From Lasiodiplodia sp. COLG20 (Eukaryota; Ascomycota; Dothideomycetes; Botryosphaeriales; Botryosphaeriaceae): a stretch of DNA of 64,000 bases. The notes below the pieces were generated by a model, which saw only the letters and a list, made by a program, of their open reading frames with translations, was not told the origin of the DNA and did not search any database. The stretch is taken from contig VNWV01000044.1 in assembly GCA_009801085.1 (NCBI GenBank), positions 1 through 64,000 of the forward strand, written 5' to 3'. The translations under genes were made by a program, and so were the position numbers. Shown piece by piece: positions 1 to 9,768 of this stretch (the stretch's first letter is position 1; the number at the start of each line of letters is the position of its first letter).

Positions 1-210
1 CTTTCTTCCGCTCGGTTATTGCATTCATACAGACCGTTTGATACTCGCATCACATTCTCTGAGGCCAATTAACTCTTCCATTGGAAAAATAAAGATAAGG
101 GGTGATTAGCCCTTATCTTTATTTTTCCAATGGAAGAGTTAATTGGCCTCAGAGAATGTGATGCGAGTATCAAACGGTCTGTATGAATGCAATAACCGAG
201 CGGAAGAAAG
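1..210. repeat. Perfect inverted repeat, 101-nt arms with 8-nt loop
   Basis: Bases 1-101 and 110-210 are exact reverse complements, separated by the 8-nt loop gtgattag at 102-109. The left arm begins at the first base of the window, so it may continue outside. No gene overlaps it convincingly. A palindrome this long and this perfect is usually unstable in vivo, and it lies at the very edge. A fold-back artefact at a contig end is therefore as likely as a real hairpin. The symmetry is seen directly; the origin is inference. Confidence 0.95.
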
Positions 211-810
211 TTCATGATGTGCCTCTGCGAATCGCTGTTACTCTGAATACCGAATGAGGAGACTGCGCCCGATGTATGCATATTTGACGCTAGAAAACAA
301 AAGCCAGAGGATGTCTTAGGATTACGAGGTACGTGGGGGCTATGCATGCTTGTCGTGGCGGAATTGGTGGACGAAGCTCGGTTGTGCTTACCTCTGCAGC
401 AAAGTAGGTGTTGTGCGACTCTGTTGTGAGCTCACATTGGCTCCTGAACCGCTTCAAATCAGGCCCTCGGAATCGCCTCACTGATGCCTAATTGCGTGTA
501 CTGCAGCACGAAGCCGGAATCTCGGCCGAGCTGACACTTTACCCCTCATTTTCTCTTCAAACCTTTCTGCCCCTTCCTTCGCACCTCCATCTTCAACACT
601 GGCAGCACTTTGCAACCAAGCGCCATCTCTCATACTAAACGTACTGCACGAGCTCCCGTGGTAAGAATTTGCGCTTTCTAGACCTCCAGAGTACTCGACC
701 AGATGCAACAGTAGCGGCTGCGATGCTGACAGTCAAGCAGGCTGAGCGAGAGCGAGGCTGCCCGCTCAACCCTCATCCGCCTCCTGACCATTGGCGCCGG
801 GTTTGAGGAT
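211..810. other. Intergenic, upstream of the NLR-like gene
   Basis: I find no supported gene here. Short open frames on the minus strand have no recognisable similarity. The stretch presumably carries the promoter and 5' UTR of the gene starting at 811. Confidence 0.6.
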
Positions 811-3800
811 ATGGATCTGAAGCTGGGGGATCCTAGACCCTGGCTGATATCCTGCATTGCGCTTGTGGGCGCCTGCCTCTTTGTATTCTTTCTGAGGAAA
901 CCATCACCTCCTGAAAGAAACTTGAAGGTCCTTTACCCGAGCAGTACGACTTTCCGCTTGCAGGGGATACCAGCTGTGCTCTCTGGACATCCTGTTTCTG
1001 AAGAAAATGTCACAAGCCTTGTCAAAAAGGCGTGGAACATCGATAACGATGCCACCATCACTATCTGTTCGCTCGCTACGGACCCATTGGACACCAACAA
1101 GAAGATTGCCACACTTTTGTTTGAAGGACCCCCTCGATTCATATCCCGTCCTGAACTGAAATGGACAAAAGCTGTGCAATGGGATGCCGAAGGTCCAATA
1201 GAGTTAACTCTGGACGTGGAGTTCTTTGGCCTGACACCATTTCATCGTGAGGCTGACGCCGATTGCAAATACGAGTGGGTCAATCCATTTACATAAAAAT
1301 CGCCAGATTCTAACATATCTAGTATTGTTGCTCTCTCCGGCCTAAATGGTCATGCATTCGGTTCGTTCAAGCATCGTGGGGAGAGCAATTTCATGTGGGT
1401 TCGCGATGCCCTTCCACAACACCTTGCTGAGACTGGAGTGCACGCTCGGGTGTTCGTCTACGGCTACGATTCTCAGTTGACTAAAAGCGGTTCCTTCCAA
1501 GAATTTTTGGACCTTGGCCTTGAGCTCAAGAACAAGATGGTCCAGCTTACTCAAAGTTCCGTGGCATCAGGAATTATTCCCCTCATTCTGATCGGTCATA
1601 GTTTAGGAGGTATCTTGGTGAAGCAAGTAAGTGACACTGAAGGCAAAAACGACATCAAGTATATCACAGACTGACACTCTGTAGGCCATCATTCATTTCC
1701 TTGGACAAAACAAGGGTTTCAATTCATGAGAAACGGACTCATGAACGACTCCTTGGGGCAATGTTTTTCGGAACGCCGAGCCAAGGAATGGACATTAAGA
1801 CAATGCTTCCAATGGTATATGGACAGCAAAACGAACTCCTCGTCAGGACCTTGGGTCCTTCGAGCAGTATGCTTCGAACTCAGATGGATTATTTCCGCCA
1901 TTCATTTGAGCGGATGAGCTTTTCTGCGGTTTGGTATTATGAAACGACGGAGAGCCCTACTGCGCGCCAAGTATGGAAATTCCGCTTATTGAGGTCTTAG
2001 TAATTAGACTGACATGATGTAGTGCGAGAAAGGCATATGGACTATGGATGGACCGGAAAGTAGACTCGTGGACATTTCCTCTGCAACAAACGGGATGCCT
2101 CATGATTATGGACGCCACACTGTGCGTCCTATCAATAGGAATCATTCAGAAATGGTCAAGTTCCAGGGCCCTGCAGATGAGGTCTACAGGCAGGCTCTTG
2201 CAGACCTTAAAAACATCATTTCTTCTCCAATATCAGGTTCGTCGGTCTATTGAAGCCGCAAGAGGGATCTTTTGTTGTAGGCTGATAGTATATTAGCTAC
2301 GGTATACAGCTTGACAGGTGACCAACAAGGTAACTAGAGACGAAATCTATGACAACATCATGTGTGAACATAGCTGATGGTCAAGTAGAGTTCCTCGAGA
2401 GCCTTGACTTCAATAGACAAGACAGCCGACGGGATAGCATTGCCAGGGCTACGGACAACACATGCGAGTGGTTTTTCCGTTCACGCCAATTCCAAACATG
2501 GATCGCTTCAGAAAGTGCTACTATGGGTAAAGGCTTACTCTGGATAAAAGGGAACCCAGGGGTGGGGAAGTCCACCCTAATGAGAGAAGCTTTGCGCCGC
2601 ACGCAAGATTATGTCTCAGAAGCCTCAACAAGCATTATTAGCTTTTTCTTCAACGCCCGCGGAGAGAAATTGGAGAAAACAACACGAGGACTCTACCGAT
2701 CCTTCCTGCACCAGATCCTCAAACATGATCTAACCGCCCTGGACTATCTTTTACCAGATTATATGGAGAGGAAGAGGGGCAAAAAGGATGATCGTGTTGA
2801 ATGGGCGGAAGAGGTTCTAAAGGACTACGCATCACGAGTCTGCCGACGCGGCATATCTATGCCCGTGATTGTCTTTATCGACGCCCTCGACGAATGCACA
2901 GATCCCGAGATCTCCCGGTTGGTTGAATTCTTCCTGGATCTTGTAGACCAGAAGAAGAATGCCAATACAAACTTGCGAGTGTGCATTTCAAGCCGCCATT
3001 GCCCACGGCCCCCAACTTTAGGGTACCCAGAGATTACCGTGGAACATCATAACAGAGACGATATCAACACTTACATCGAAACGGAGTTGAAAAACTACGA
3101 GTCTTTGCTAAGGCTTCGGGACCAAATTTCCGAAAAGTCTTCCGGCGTCTTTCTCTGGGTTCGATTGGCAATTAAGCAACTAAGAGCAGAGGAGGATAGG
3201 TACTCTGGACGCTCAATGAGTGTTTTAGAGAAGCGACTCACAGACATACCATCAGAGCTCGGAAAAGTTTTTTGTGGTCTTCTTGACAAGATCGATCCTG
3301 CCAACCACGCCCGAGCCGTTTGCATGTTCCAGTTGGTCTTATTCGCCAGAACCCCTCTGTCGGCGGAAGCTCTAGCAGCCGGTATATCTTTCCATCCCAA
3401 CACACGCTTTCAGACAGTAGAAGAATGGGTCGAATCCGACGAATACATAAACGGTGTGGAGAACCAAATGGCTATGATCGTCGACTTGTCCAGCGGGCTA
3501 TTGGAATTCAGCAATCATGATCGTCCTACATGCCAATTCATTCATGAATCCGCCCGGGACTATTTTGTGGAACATGAGGGGTTCAAGAGACTTTCCGTAC
3601 GGGAGATCGATACTTCTCAGGTTGCAGGCTGGTGTCACTCCGCAATCGTGACTACCATCATCAACTATGATCAAGCAAATTTCGCCAAAATTTCCGACGA
3701 CGTTTCCTGTCAAGCCTCCAAAATGGTTTCTACCCAGGAGCACCTACGGCATCTAAGTCATGAGTCAACCGCCTGGATGATGAAAATGCGCCATCTGGCA

Positions 3801-5132
3801 CTTGCAAAGACGCCTCTGCCACGGTATACGAACCGTTACATCATCACCCATGCAGAGATTGGTGAAACCGAAGGCTTTTCTCAGGAAGTGTCACTGAGGA
3901 TCTTAATCGGGATGAATGCTCAAATCTTTTCGATTGCTGGCGATGTGGCGGGAATTTCAGGCTCTGAGCACGAACAGAGCCTACTTCACCTGTGCTGCCG
4001 AAATGGTATGAATGCAACTGCCTCTCGTCTTATCGCAATGGAGAAGGATCCTCGCTCCATCATCAACAGACGAGATCAAGAAGACGGCGATTATCCACTG
4101 ACAATGGCCTGCCTGCATTACAAAAGCGCTCCATTGGTAGAGCTTCTCTTGCAAAGCGGGGCGGAAGTCAACGCCCGAAACAGGAACAACAAAACCGCTC
4201 TGATGAAGGCAGCTTCTCATAACCTGAATCCTGATGTCATACGACACTTACTCTCGTACGGGGCTGACATTCAAAGCCGTGACAGCAAGGGAAAGACAGC
4301 ATTGCATAAGGGTGTTCGATCAAAGAAGGTCACAGAACTGTTACTCAATCATGGTGCGGATCCCCATGTTGAGGATGATGAAGGGCGGACGCCATTTATT
4401 GCAGCAGGCTCTGGCGCTTATTTCATATCGTTCCAACCATTGATCGACGCTGGTGCCAAAGTCAATCACAAGACCCCTAGTGGTGAGACTGCATTGCACA
4501 ACGCTTTGAGGCACGAACGTGCTTATATTTGGTATAACCCTGGGAAAGTTATATGGAGGGCCTCTAGGGCTATTCAATGTCTCATCCAGCATGGCTTAGA
4601 TGTGAGCGTAAGAGATGGAAATGGCAGAACAGTCTGGGATCTTTGGAAGAATTTCGAGAAGTACGTGCAAGACAAAGACGAAGACGAACATGGAGCTGAA
4701 GCTGGAACTGAAGCTGAAATTGATTTTCCTCTTCTAATTCATCAAGAAGAAGAAGAAGACGAAGACGAAGACGAAGACGAAGACGAAGACGAAGACGGAG
4801 ACGAAGACGAAGCTGAAACTAAAGCTGAAGCTAAGATTAGTCTTCGTCTTCTTTTTAAAGAATTGTTCGAAGGCGAAGTTGAATTCGAAGACGAAGATGA
4901 ATTCGAAGACGAAGATGAATTCGAAGACAAAGACAGATATGTAAATGCGGGGGGAGCTGGATATAAAGATGGATATGGATATGAAGATGAAGAAGAAGAT
5001 GATGATGAGGAAGAAAAAAAGGAATTCGATAAGGATGCTGCCTATCGGTTGTGGAAGGAGGTAGAACGGTCTTTACGACTAGAAGAGGGAGAGAAAACCG
5101 AGGATGAACTCGACAACGTTCTTGAGCCATGA
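811..5132 (+). CDS. NLR-like protein: TM segment, alpha/beta hydrolase, NACHT, ankyrin repeats, acidic tail
   Basis: Proposed exons are 811-1274, 1323-1626, 1685-1970, 2023-2236 and 2338-5132. The N terminus has one hydrophobic segment (about residues 12-28). A lipase-like alpha/beta-hydrolase domain follows, with the nucleophile motif GHSLGG near 1600-1617. The last exon carries a NACHT NTPase: Walker A GNPGVGKST at its residues 68-76 and Walker B VIVFIDALDEC at about 173-183. Ankyrin repeats follow at about residues 545-760 of that exon, then a very acidic tail. Fungal proteins of this plan are STAND/NLR-type receptors, in which the N-terminal hydrolase acts as effector and the repeats as sensor. 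The oddity is exon 3, whose start (AIIHFLG after the 1684 acceptor) is one base out of frame with its continuation (GAMFFGTPSQGMD). Either there is a one-base indel near 1700-1730, or the weak acceptor at 1730 is used, or the gene is inactive. The domains are clear; activity is not. Confidence 0.85.
4740..4935 (+). repeat. GAAGAC hexanucleotide and 18-bp repeats encoding an acidic tail
   Basis: From about 4745 to 4815 the coding strand is almost pure (GAAGAC)n, giving alternating Glu-Asp. At about 4880-4930 a second array repeats an 18-bp unit beginning GAATTCGAAGACGA about three times. Both arrays lie in frame in the C-terminal tail of the NACHT-ankyrin gene. Arrays with units divisible by three can change length without breaking the frame. 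Confidence 0.9.
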
Positions 5133-6680
5133 AGGTGTTGTAGCTCTTGTGATGAAATACAAGCCGATTTTATGGTTTTAGCTTCTACTACCAATTTCTC
5201 CTTAGCCATCTGTACTGTGCATCTTATACTCTCCCCTTTCGTATTTTGGTAATCGCCCTGCGACGCTTTGTCTTTTTTTTTTTCCAAAAAAGAAAAACCT
5301 TTATCATATTGACATAATGAATATCAACATCTGGCCTGTAGGGGTTTGGGAGAACAAGTGGCTGACATGTCTCACAGGATGGTAAGTGAGTCCGCTTGGT
5401 CTGGTCGGAATGCCAGGACATAACATCTGCATGGTCCTTTGTTTTCGTGATTCTTGATGATAATGCTGAGGATGTTGAATATTGAATTCAGTGGGCCTTA
5501 AAGTGCTATTGGATCTATGCGCACGTCATTGAGGAACAGGTAGGTTGACATTACGATGGGATGCGTGTTAATCTGGATACAACGCGAGTAGTTAGCAGGC
5601 TTTGGATTGAGTGGTGAGATACCATCACGAGTTCTCACGCAGCTTGCAGGGAAACTCTGCTAAGCTTTCGTGGCAGGTTTTTAATACCTTGCCCCCCTCC
5701 TCATTTCATTAACTTGTTAAGCTTCCCACTGCGCATTTAAAATATGCGCCACCCAGCTGATCAATATGACAAAGTAGCGGAGTATATAGTCATCCTCAAC
5801 ACGTTATACAACTCGATCTATGCCCTTCCCGCAGTCACATTGCATGTGTCCTCACGCTCCGATCCTGTACACCGTAAGATGTTGAGCCACTCAGCATTTC
5901 TCAACGTGAATTGCGCTGGCCAATCGTTGAACAATACAGTCAGACGCAGATCGTCGGCTATACAAACGTAATTCGTAGAACAAGCTTTATCATCGCACCT
6001 GATTTGCTTGTGTGTCGTCTTACATGCATCAGCGCTGAGACGTAGCTAGAGCTAGCGCTGTAGAGTGGGGTAATTCACAGCTACAGCAACTAGGCTGTTG
6101 CTCTGTAGCTCTGGTTTTGACCGATGATCGGAGGTTTTCTCTGTTTAATCTTCAATATATCTAAATCTGAGCCTGGACTACCCGGCTCTAGCATTTATTC
6201 CATGCGCGTGGGAATGGGTAGTAGTGTGATGCAGCATAATGTATCCGACTTCTTTTCCTTGGCGTGGAAAAGCAAGGCTGCGTTTGCTGGACAACTTCCA
6301 ATCCGCTCGTGACACGTAGTCGCTCCAAGTCAGCCTTGCAAAGCCTGGCCCGACAGTCAGGATATGAGGTACGCGTCTGTGTGGCTGTGCTTTCAGAACA
6401 AACATATGACTTCTCTTCGCCGGTCTTTCCACGAAATCACAACGAAGTTGTTGCGCGACCACCAAGCTATATTTTCTCTCCAAAACCACACCTATATTCC
6501 ACCTCGCCACCTCCGAATGATTTCATTTTCCTGCTCATTCCGATTCTCATTTTGGATCTCAATGCGTTTCCGCCAAAGGGAAACTGGTACTGATCACGCC
6601 AGTGAAACATTGGCGAAAAGTGAACAGTATCGCTCCCCAAGCCTCCGGACCAAAACCATCGAACCGCATGCTCCCCAGCT
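5133..6680. other. Intergenic, no supported gene
   Basis: The stretch is AT-rich in parts, with a T-rich/A-rich turn near 5270-5300. A small imperfect hairpin-like segment lies at about 6028-6112, containing two AGCGCT palindromes and a CAGCAAC/GTTGCTCTG pairing. Open frames are short and unrecognised. The last 200 nt may be the promoter of the decayed HET gene that follows. Confidence 0.55.
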
Positions 6681-7745
6681 GTGCTCGAAACAAGATTTTA
6701 CTTCGAGCACACACTGACCGATGCGTGCCCTGAAACTGAGTCTGGCACTATTCTTTCTGTCGACACAGAGTGCTCGTTCTACAATCTCGTTAGTAAGGCC
6801 CTCAAGCTTGCATGGGTAGAGTCTGTAGGCTTGGAGGAACTAAACCATACTTCAGAGGATCCGTCGATAATTTTCATCGGGAACATGTTATGCGAGCGTT
6901 TAGTCCTACCGGAAACGAGATGATCTATCTGCAGGAATGGTAATACCGACATCATCGGCAACCCCACGTAGTCCTCACAGTTAACCGTACGCCTACAGGG
7001 ATTGCTTCAAACCAGCTACAGGAGAAGGACTTCAGAAAAGCCAAGACTCGCTCCGTCATTGCTAAGTTGGAGGCCCTGTCACAGGACGTCGAGGCTGAAT
7101 TTGCTTCCATTGGTCCTCGTGGTCATACTCAACCGCTTTGCCGGCGAACGATACACCCTGAGCTGGATATTGAAATGATGAAGCAGTGGTTCGAGAGCAG
7201 CAAACTGCATCGACGCATTACTTTCCCTTCCAGAGACAATTCAAGAAATTCATCTAATCGGGAGCATAGCTTCCGTCTTATAAACGTGTTTGACGAGTGT
7301 CTGGTTCAGAAACATGACGCTTATAGCTACGCAGCGTTGTCCTACGTCTAGGGGGCTGTTACTGGGGTGTTGAAAGCCACAAGGTTCAATATTACGAAAC
7401 TCTGCATTCCGAAAGCTCTATCGAAAGATCTATTGAGCAAATCGTCGAACGGCTCGTGAATTCCGCAAACGATAGGCGATGCGATGGAACGACTGCGAAA
7501 GGTCGGTACACGGTACCCATTGGTTGATAGCCTATGTATCGTCCAGGACGATGTAGAAGAGAAAAGGCAGCCAATCCATGAGATGGACCAAGTGTACGAG
7601 AACGCAAGTTTCACGGTCATTACTGCTGCAGGAGTCAATGCAGACGCTGGTCTTCCCGGAATGACGCCCCGCATGAAGAAACGGCTTAGTAGAGACTGTC
7701 TGTCCTGCCACTGGACTTTTATGAAAGAACTGGGTAGTGTTCCCT
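6681..7745 (+). pseudogene. Decayed HET-domain gene, 5' part
   Basis: HET blocks can be read in pieces. A Cys-rich N terminus includes CSFYNLVSKALKLAW near 6770-6815, followed by frame breaks around 6920-7060. From 7067 to about 7745 one frame runs through SYAALSYV, then a TAG at 7349-7351 exactly where the family has Trp (SYVWG). A TGA at 7457-7459 replaces what is probably Arg before IPQTI. The frame then continues with RYPLVDSLCIVQDD, a MDQVYENASFTVITAAG block and NADAGLPG. It ends at VPWST, just where the family continues with RGWTFQE. The central and C-terminal parts are missing and an unrelated RidA gene starts 21 bases on. HET proteins act in heterokaryon incompatibility; this copy is dead in its present form. 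Confidence 0.8.
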
Positions 7746-7766
7746 GGAGCACATCTCTTATGCTCT

Positions 7767-8177
7767 CTATTTCTCAGCTACATATGCTTCGACCTCAATC
7801 TCGATTTTCATCTGCGGAAAGGCCAAAGCCGGAACCGCGATTGCGGTCCAGATGGGTCTGTGACCGGGAATCATCTTCTTCAACATTTCCACCGTCTTGT
7901 CGTACGAAAGGCCAATGTCGACAACGTGGTAGCTCCGGACACTGTAAACGTCCTCCCATCCCCGCAGGCCAGCCGCCTGAAGCACTCGATCGACATTCTC
8001 AAAGGCGAGCTCCACTTGGCGTGGAATATCGTTGGCGTCAAGAGCGCCGGTCTTGTCCCAACCGCCTTGGCCGGAGCATTTGACGATGTTGCCGAGAACG
8101 ACGGCTTGGGAGTAGTGGCACAGGTCGCTATGTTTCTGGCCGGCGCCTTCTTCGTTGAAGTACTGGAGAGAGGACAT
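7767..8177 (-). CDS. RidA / YjgF-YER057c family protein
   Basis: A single intact exon of 136 residues, the usual length of this family. RidA-type proteins hydrolyse reactive enamine/imine intermediates of amino-acid metabolism as trimers; other members of the family have different or unknown roles. The family pattern is visible: CSGQGGWD near residues 34-41, an amphipathic helix ELAFENVDRVLQAAG, and the C-terminal signature HRPIWTAIAVPAL...KIEIEVEA. R107 there aligns with the substrate-binding Arg of bacterial RidA. There is no targeting sequence, so a cytosolic location is likely. The gene sits on the minus strand between two pieces of a HET gene, which suggests that it or its segment was inserted by rearrangement. 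Confidence 0.88.
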   Translation of the reverse strand: MSSLQYFNEEGAGQKHSDLCHYSQAVVLGNIVKCSGQGGWDKTGALDANDIPRQVELAFENVDRVLQAAGLRGWEDVYSVRSYHVVDIGLSYDKTVEMLKKMIPGHRPIWTAIAVPALAFPQMKIEIEVEAYVAEK

Positions 8178-9001
8178 GGCTTGGTGAGAAAACTGGAACC
8201 GTTTAGCGATAGCCCGATATCACAGAAGCGAATATTGGGCGGAGGAATTCTGTCTATGCTTACAGTAGCTTCTCTTTAACGGTGACCTGGGTGAGGATGC
8301 GTCGTGTTTGGAGTGGTTTGGTTCTGTCCCCGCGCTTTTATGTAGGTTAAGCCCGGCCCTAATCAAATTTTTTTGGAGCGCACAAAGTTGGATGACGTAG
8401 ACTTCTCCAACTGTATCGACTCGCTCATATGTTTAGGACTATGCTGACAAATTAAAAATGCTGGCCATTTGATAACCTAGGTTAGACATCGCGTTCGTGA
8501 TAAGCGGCTGCGCATGATGCTACGACATATATCTCGCACATCACTCCCCCCAAAATTACAAAGCTACGACAGTTAGCCCCATCAAAAAGAATAGGCATGT
8601 CGCACGCGAAAACCTTGTGGCCCTTGGTAAACGATGGCTGCGAGCGAGGTATTCTTAGCGGCTGAGGAAGTAGCGGCGAAGGAGGCTACCAAGAAGCCGG
8701 CATGTCTGTTTAGTGATGATAACGCAGCCTCCGACTCAAGCATGGACTATGTGACAGGTTATGAAGGCTCGAAGGGAAAGCACGTGCATGAACTGGTGCG
8801 GCGAAAACGAAGAGGGGCGGTAGAGCTTCGTTAGTTCCAAAGCGATGGAGTGACCAATCCGTATTACTCAGCTTTCTCCAACATCCCCACTTTTTCTCCA
8901 ACTCTCGCCCTTCTCCAACTCCATCTTTTTTTCCCAATTGTAAACCAGGTAAAATATACAAGCTAGTTGCTCTTTAATAATAGCGGTATAGAGACAGCTT
9001 C
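8178..9001. other. Intergenic, no supported gene
   Basis: The stretch lies upstream of the RidA gene and before the HET tail fragment. A 66-residue open frame at 8634-8834 (+) has no recognisable similarity. The first part probably holds the RidA promoter. Confidence 0.5.
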
Positions 9002-9135
9002 TGGAAAGTCGTTCAAATTCCTCTATCTACCGTGACCACGCTAGTACATATGTTGTTCGAGAAAATGTCGGTCGGGTGTAGAAGTCAGTGTGGGATTATC
9101 AGGGCCTTCAAGAAATTGACGTCGAGTTGCCTTGA
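9002..9135 (+). pseudogene. HET-gene 3' fragment, similar to the tail of the HET gene at 33506-36133
   Basis: Translation near 9046-9135 gives STYVVRENVGRV, a TAG, KSVWDYQGLQEIDVELP and a TGA stop. The intact HET protein at 33506-36133 ends TYVVRENVGRV, EKSVWDSQELQDIDVELR. The match includes the stop position. A short stretch before it (GKSFKFLYL) resembles the EKYEFYNVMW segment of that protein in a shifted frame. It lies on the same strand as the decayed HET 5' part at 6681-7745, so it may be the other end of the same broken gene. Confidence 0.8.
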
Positions 9136-9768
9136 TTCAGACTACAACGCAAGAGAATCTGAAACGCTACAACGAGTCGTATTTCATTGACTACGTCATG
9201 CATGTGCCCCTTACTGGCCGCTAAAATCCTACCTCACTGACTGACCTAATATTAAAAGGCCATTTTACGATTGAACCATGGCATCTGCACTCTTCTTACT
9301 TTTAGCTTTACTATAAACTGCTTCAGGTGGTCTCATGATTTCCCACAGGAACGGTTGGAAGAAGTTGAAGCTAGTATTTTAGCAAACCGATTTAAAACAA
9401 TTTAACTACATCTCGGTGCCAGATTATAAGCAACCAGGCGTCCATCTCACGTACCTATTTTGAATTGGTTAAATATTAGTTCGGAAAGATAATTCCACGT
9501 CCCGCCCAAGGCTGTAGTATGTAATTATACGGCATCGGAGAAAGAAGACGGGGACCTCCAGCGCCCCGCCGGTACTCCGCCAGCGGCCCGTGCACATAAG
9601 CTTAACGTTTCTTCAAGCAGTTCCGGCAGAAGAACCACTCTCTATCGTTCCGTCTGCTTAAGGCTAAAGTGCAACATTCTCATCAAATTGCAATTTCTAC
9701 TAACATATCTCACCACCTCTTTCCATTAAAAAAAAGAGAGAAGAAAAAAAACTTGCAGACTAACACAG
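9136..9768. other. Intergenic, no supported gene
   Basis: AT-rich sequence without a convincing open frame, ending in an A-rich stretch at 9727-9752 just downstream of the patatin-type gene on the minus strand. Confidence 0.55.

Noticed and set aside
4742..5130. Minus-strand Ser-rich and Leu/His-rich open frames
   Set aside because: They are the antisense reading of the GAAGAC repeat tail of the NACHT-ankyrin gene.
6028..6112. Imperfect hairpin that might be a structured RNA
   Set aside because: The arms are short and interrupted, and no known RNA family or promoter elements are visible.
7737..8279. Plus-strand open frame of 180 codons
   Set aside because: It lies antisense to the RidA gene, whose product matches its family over the full length; the plus frame has no recognisable content.
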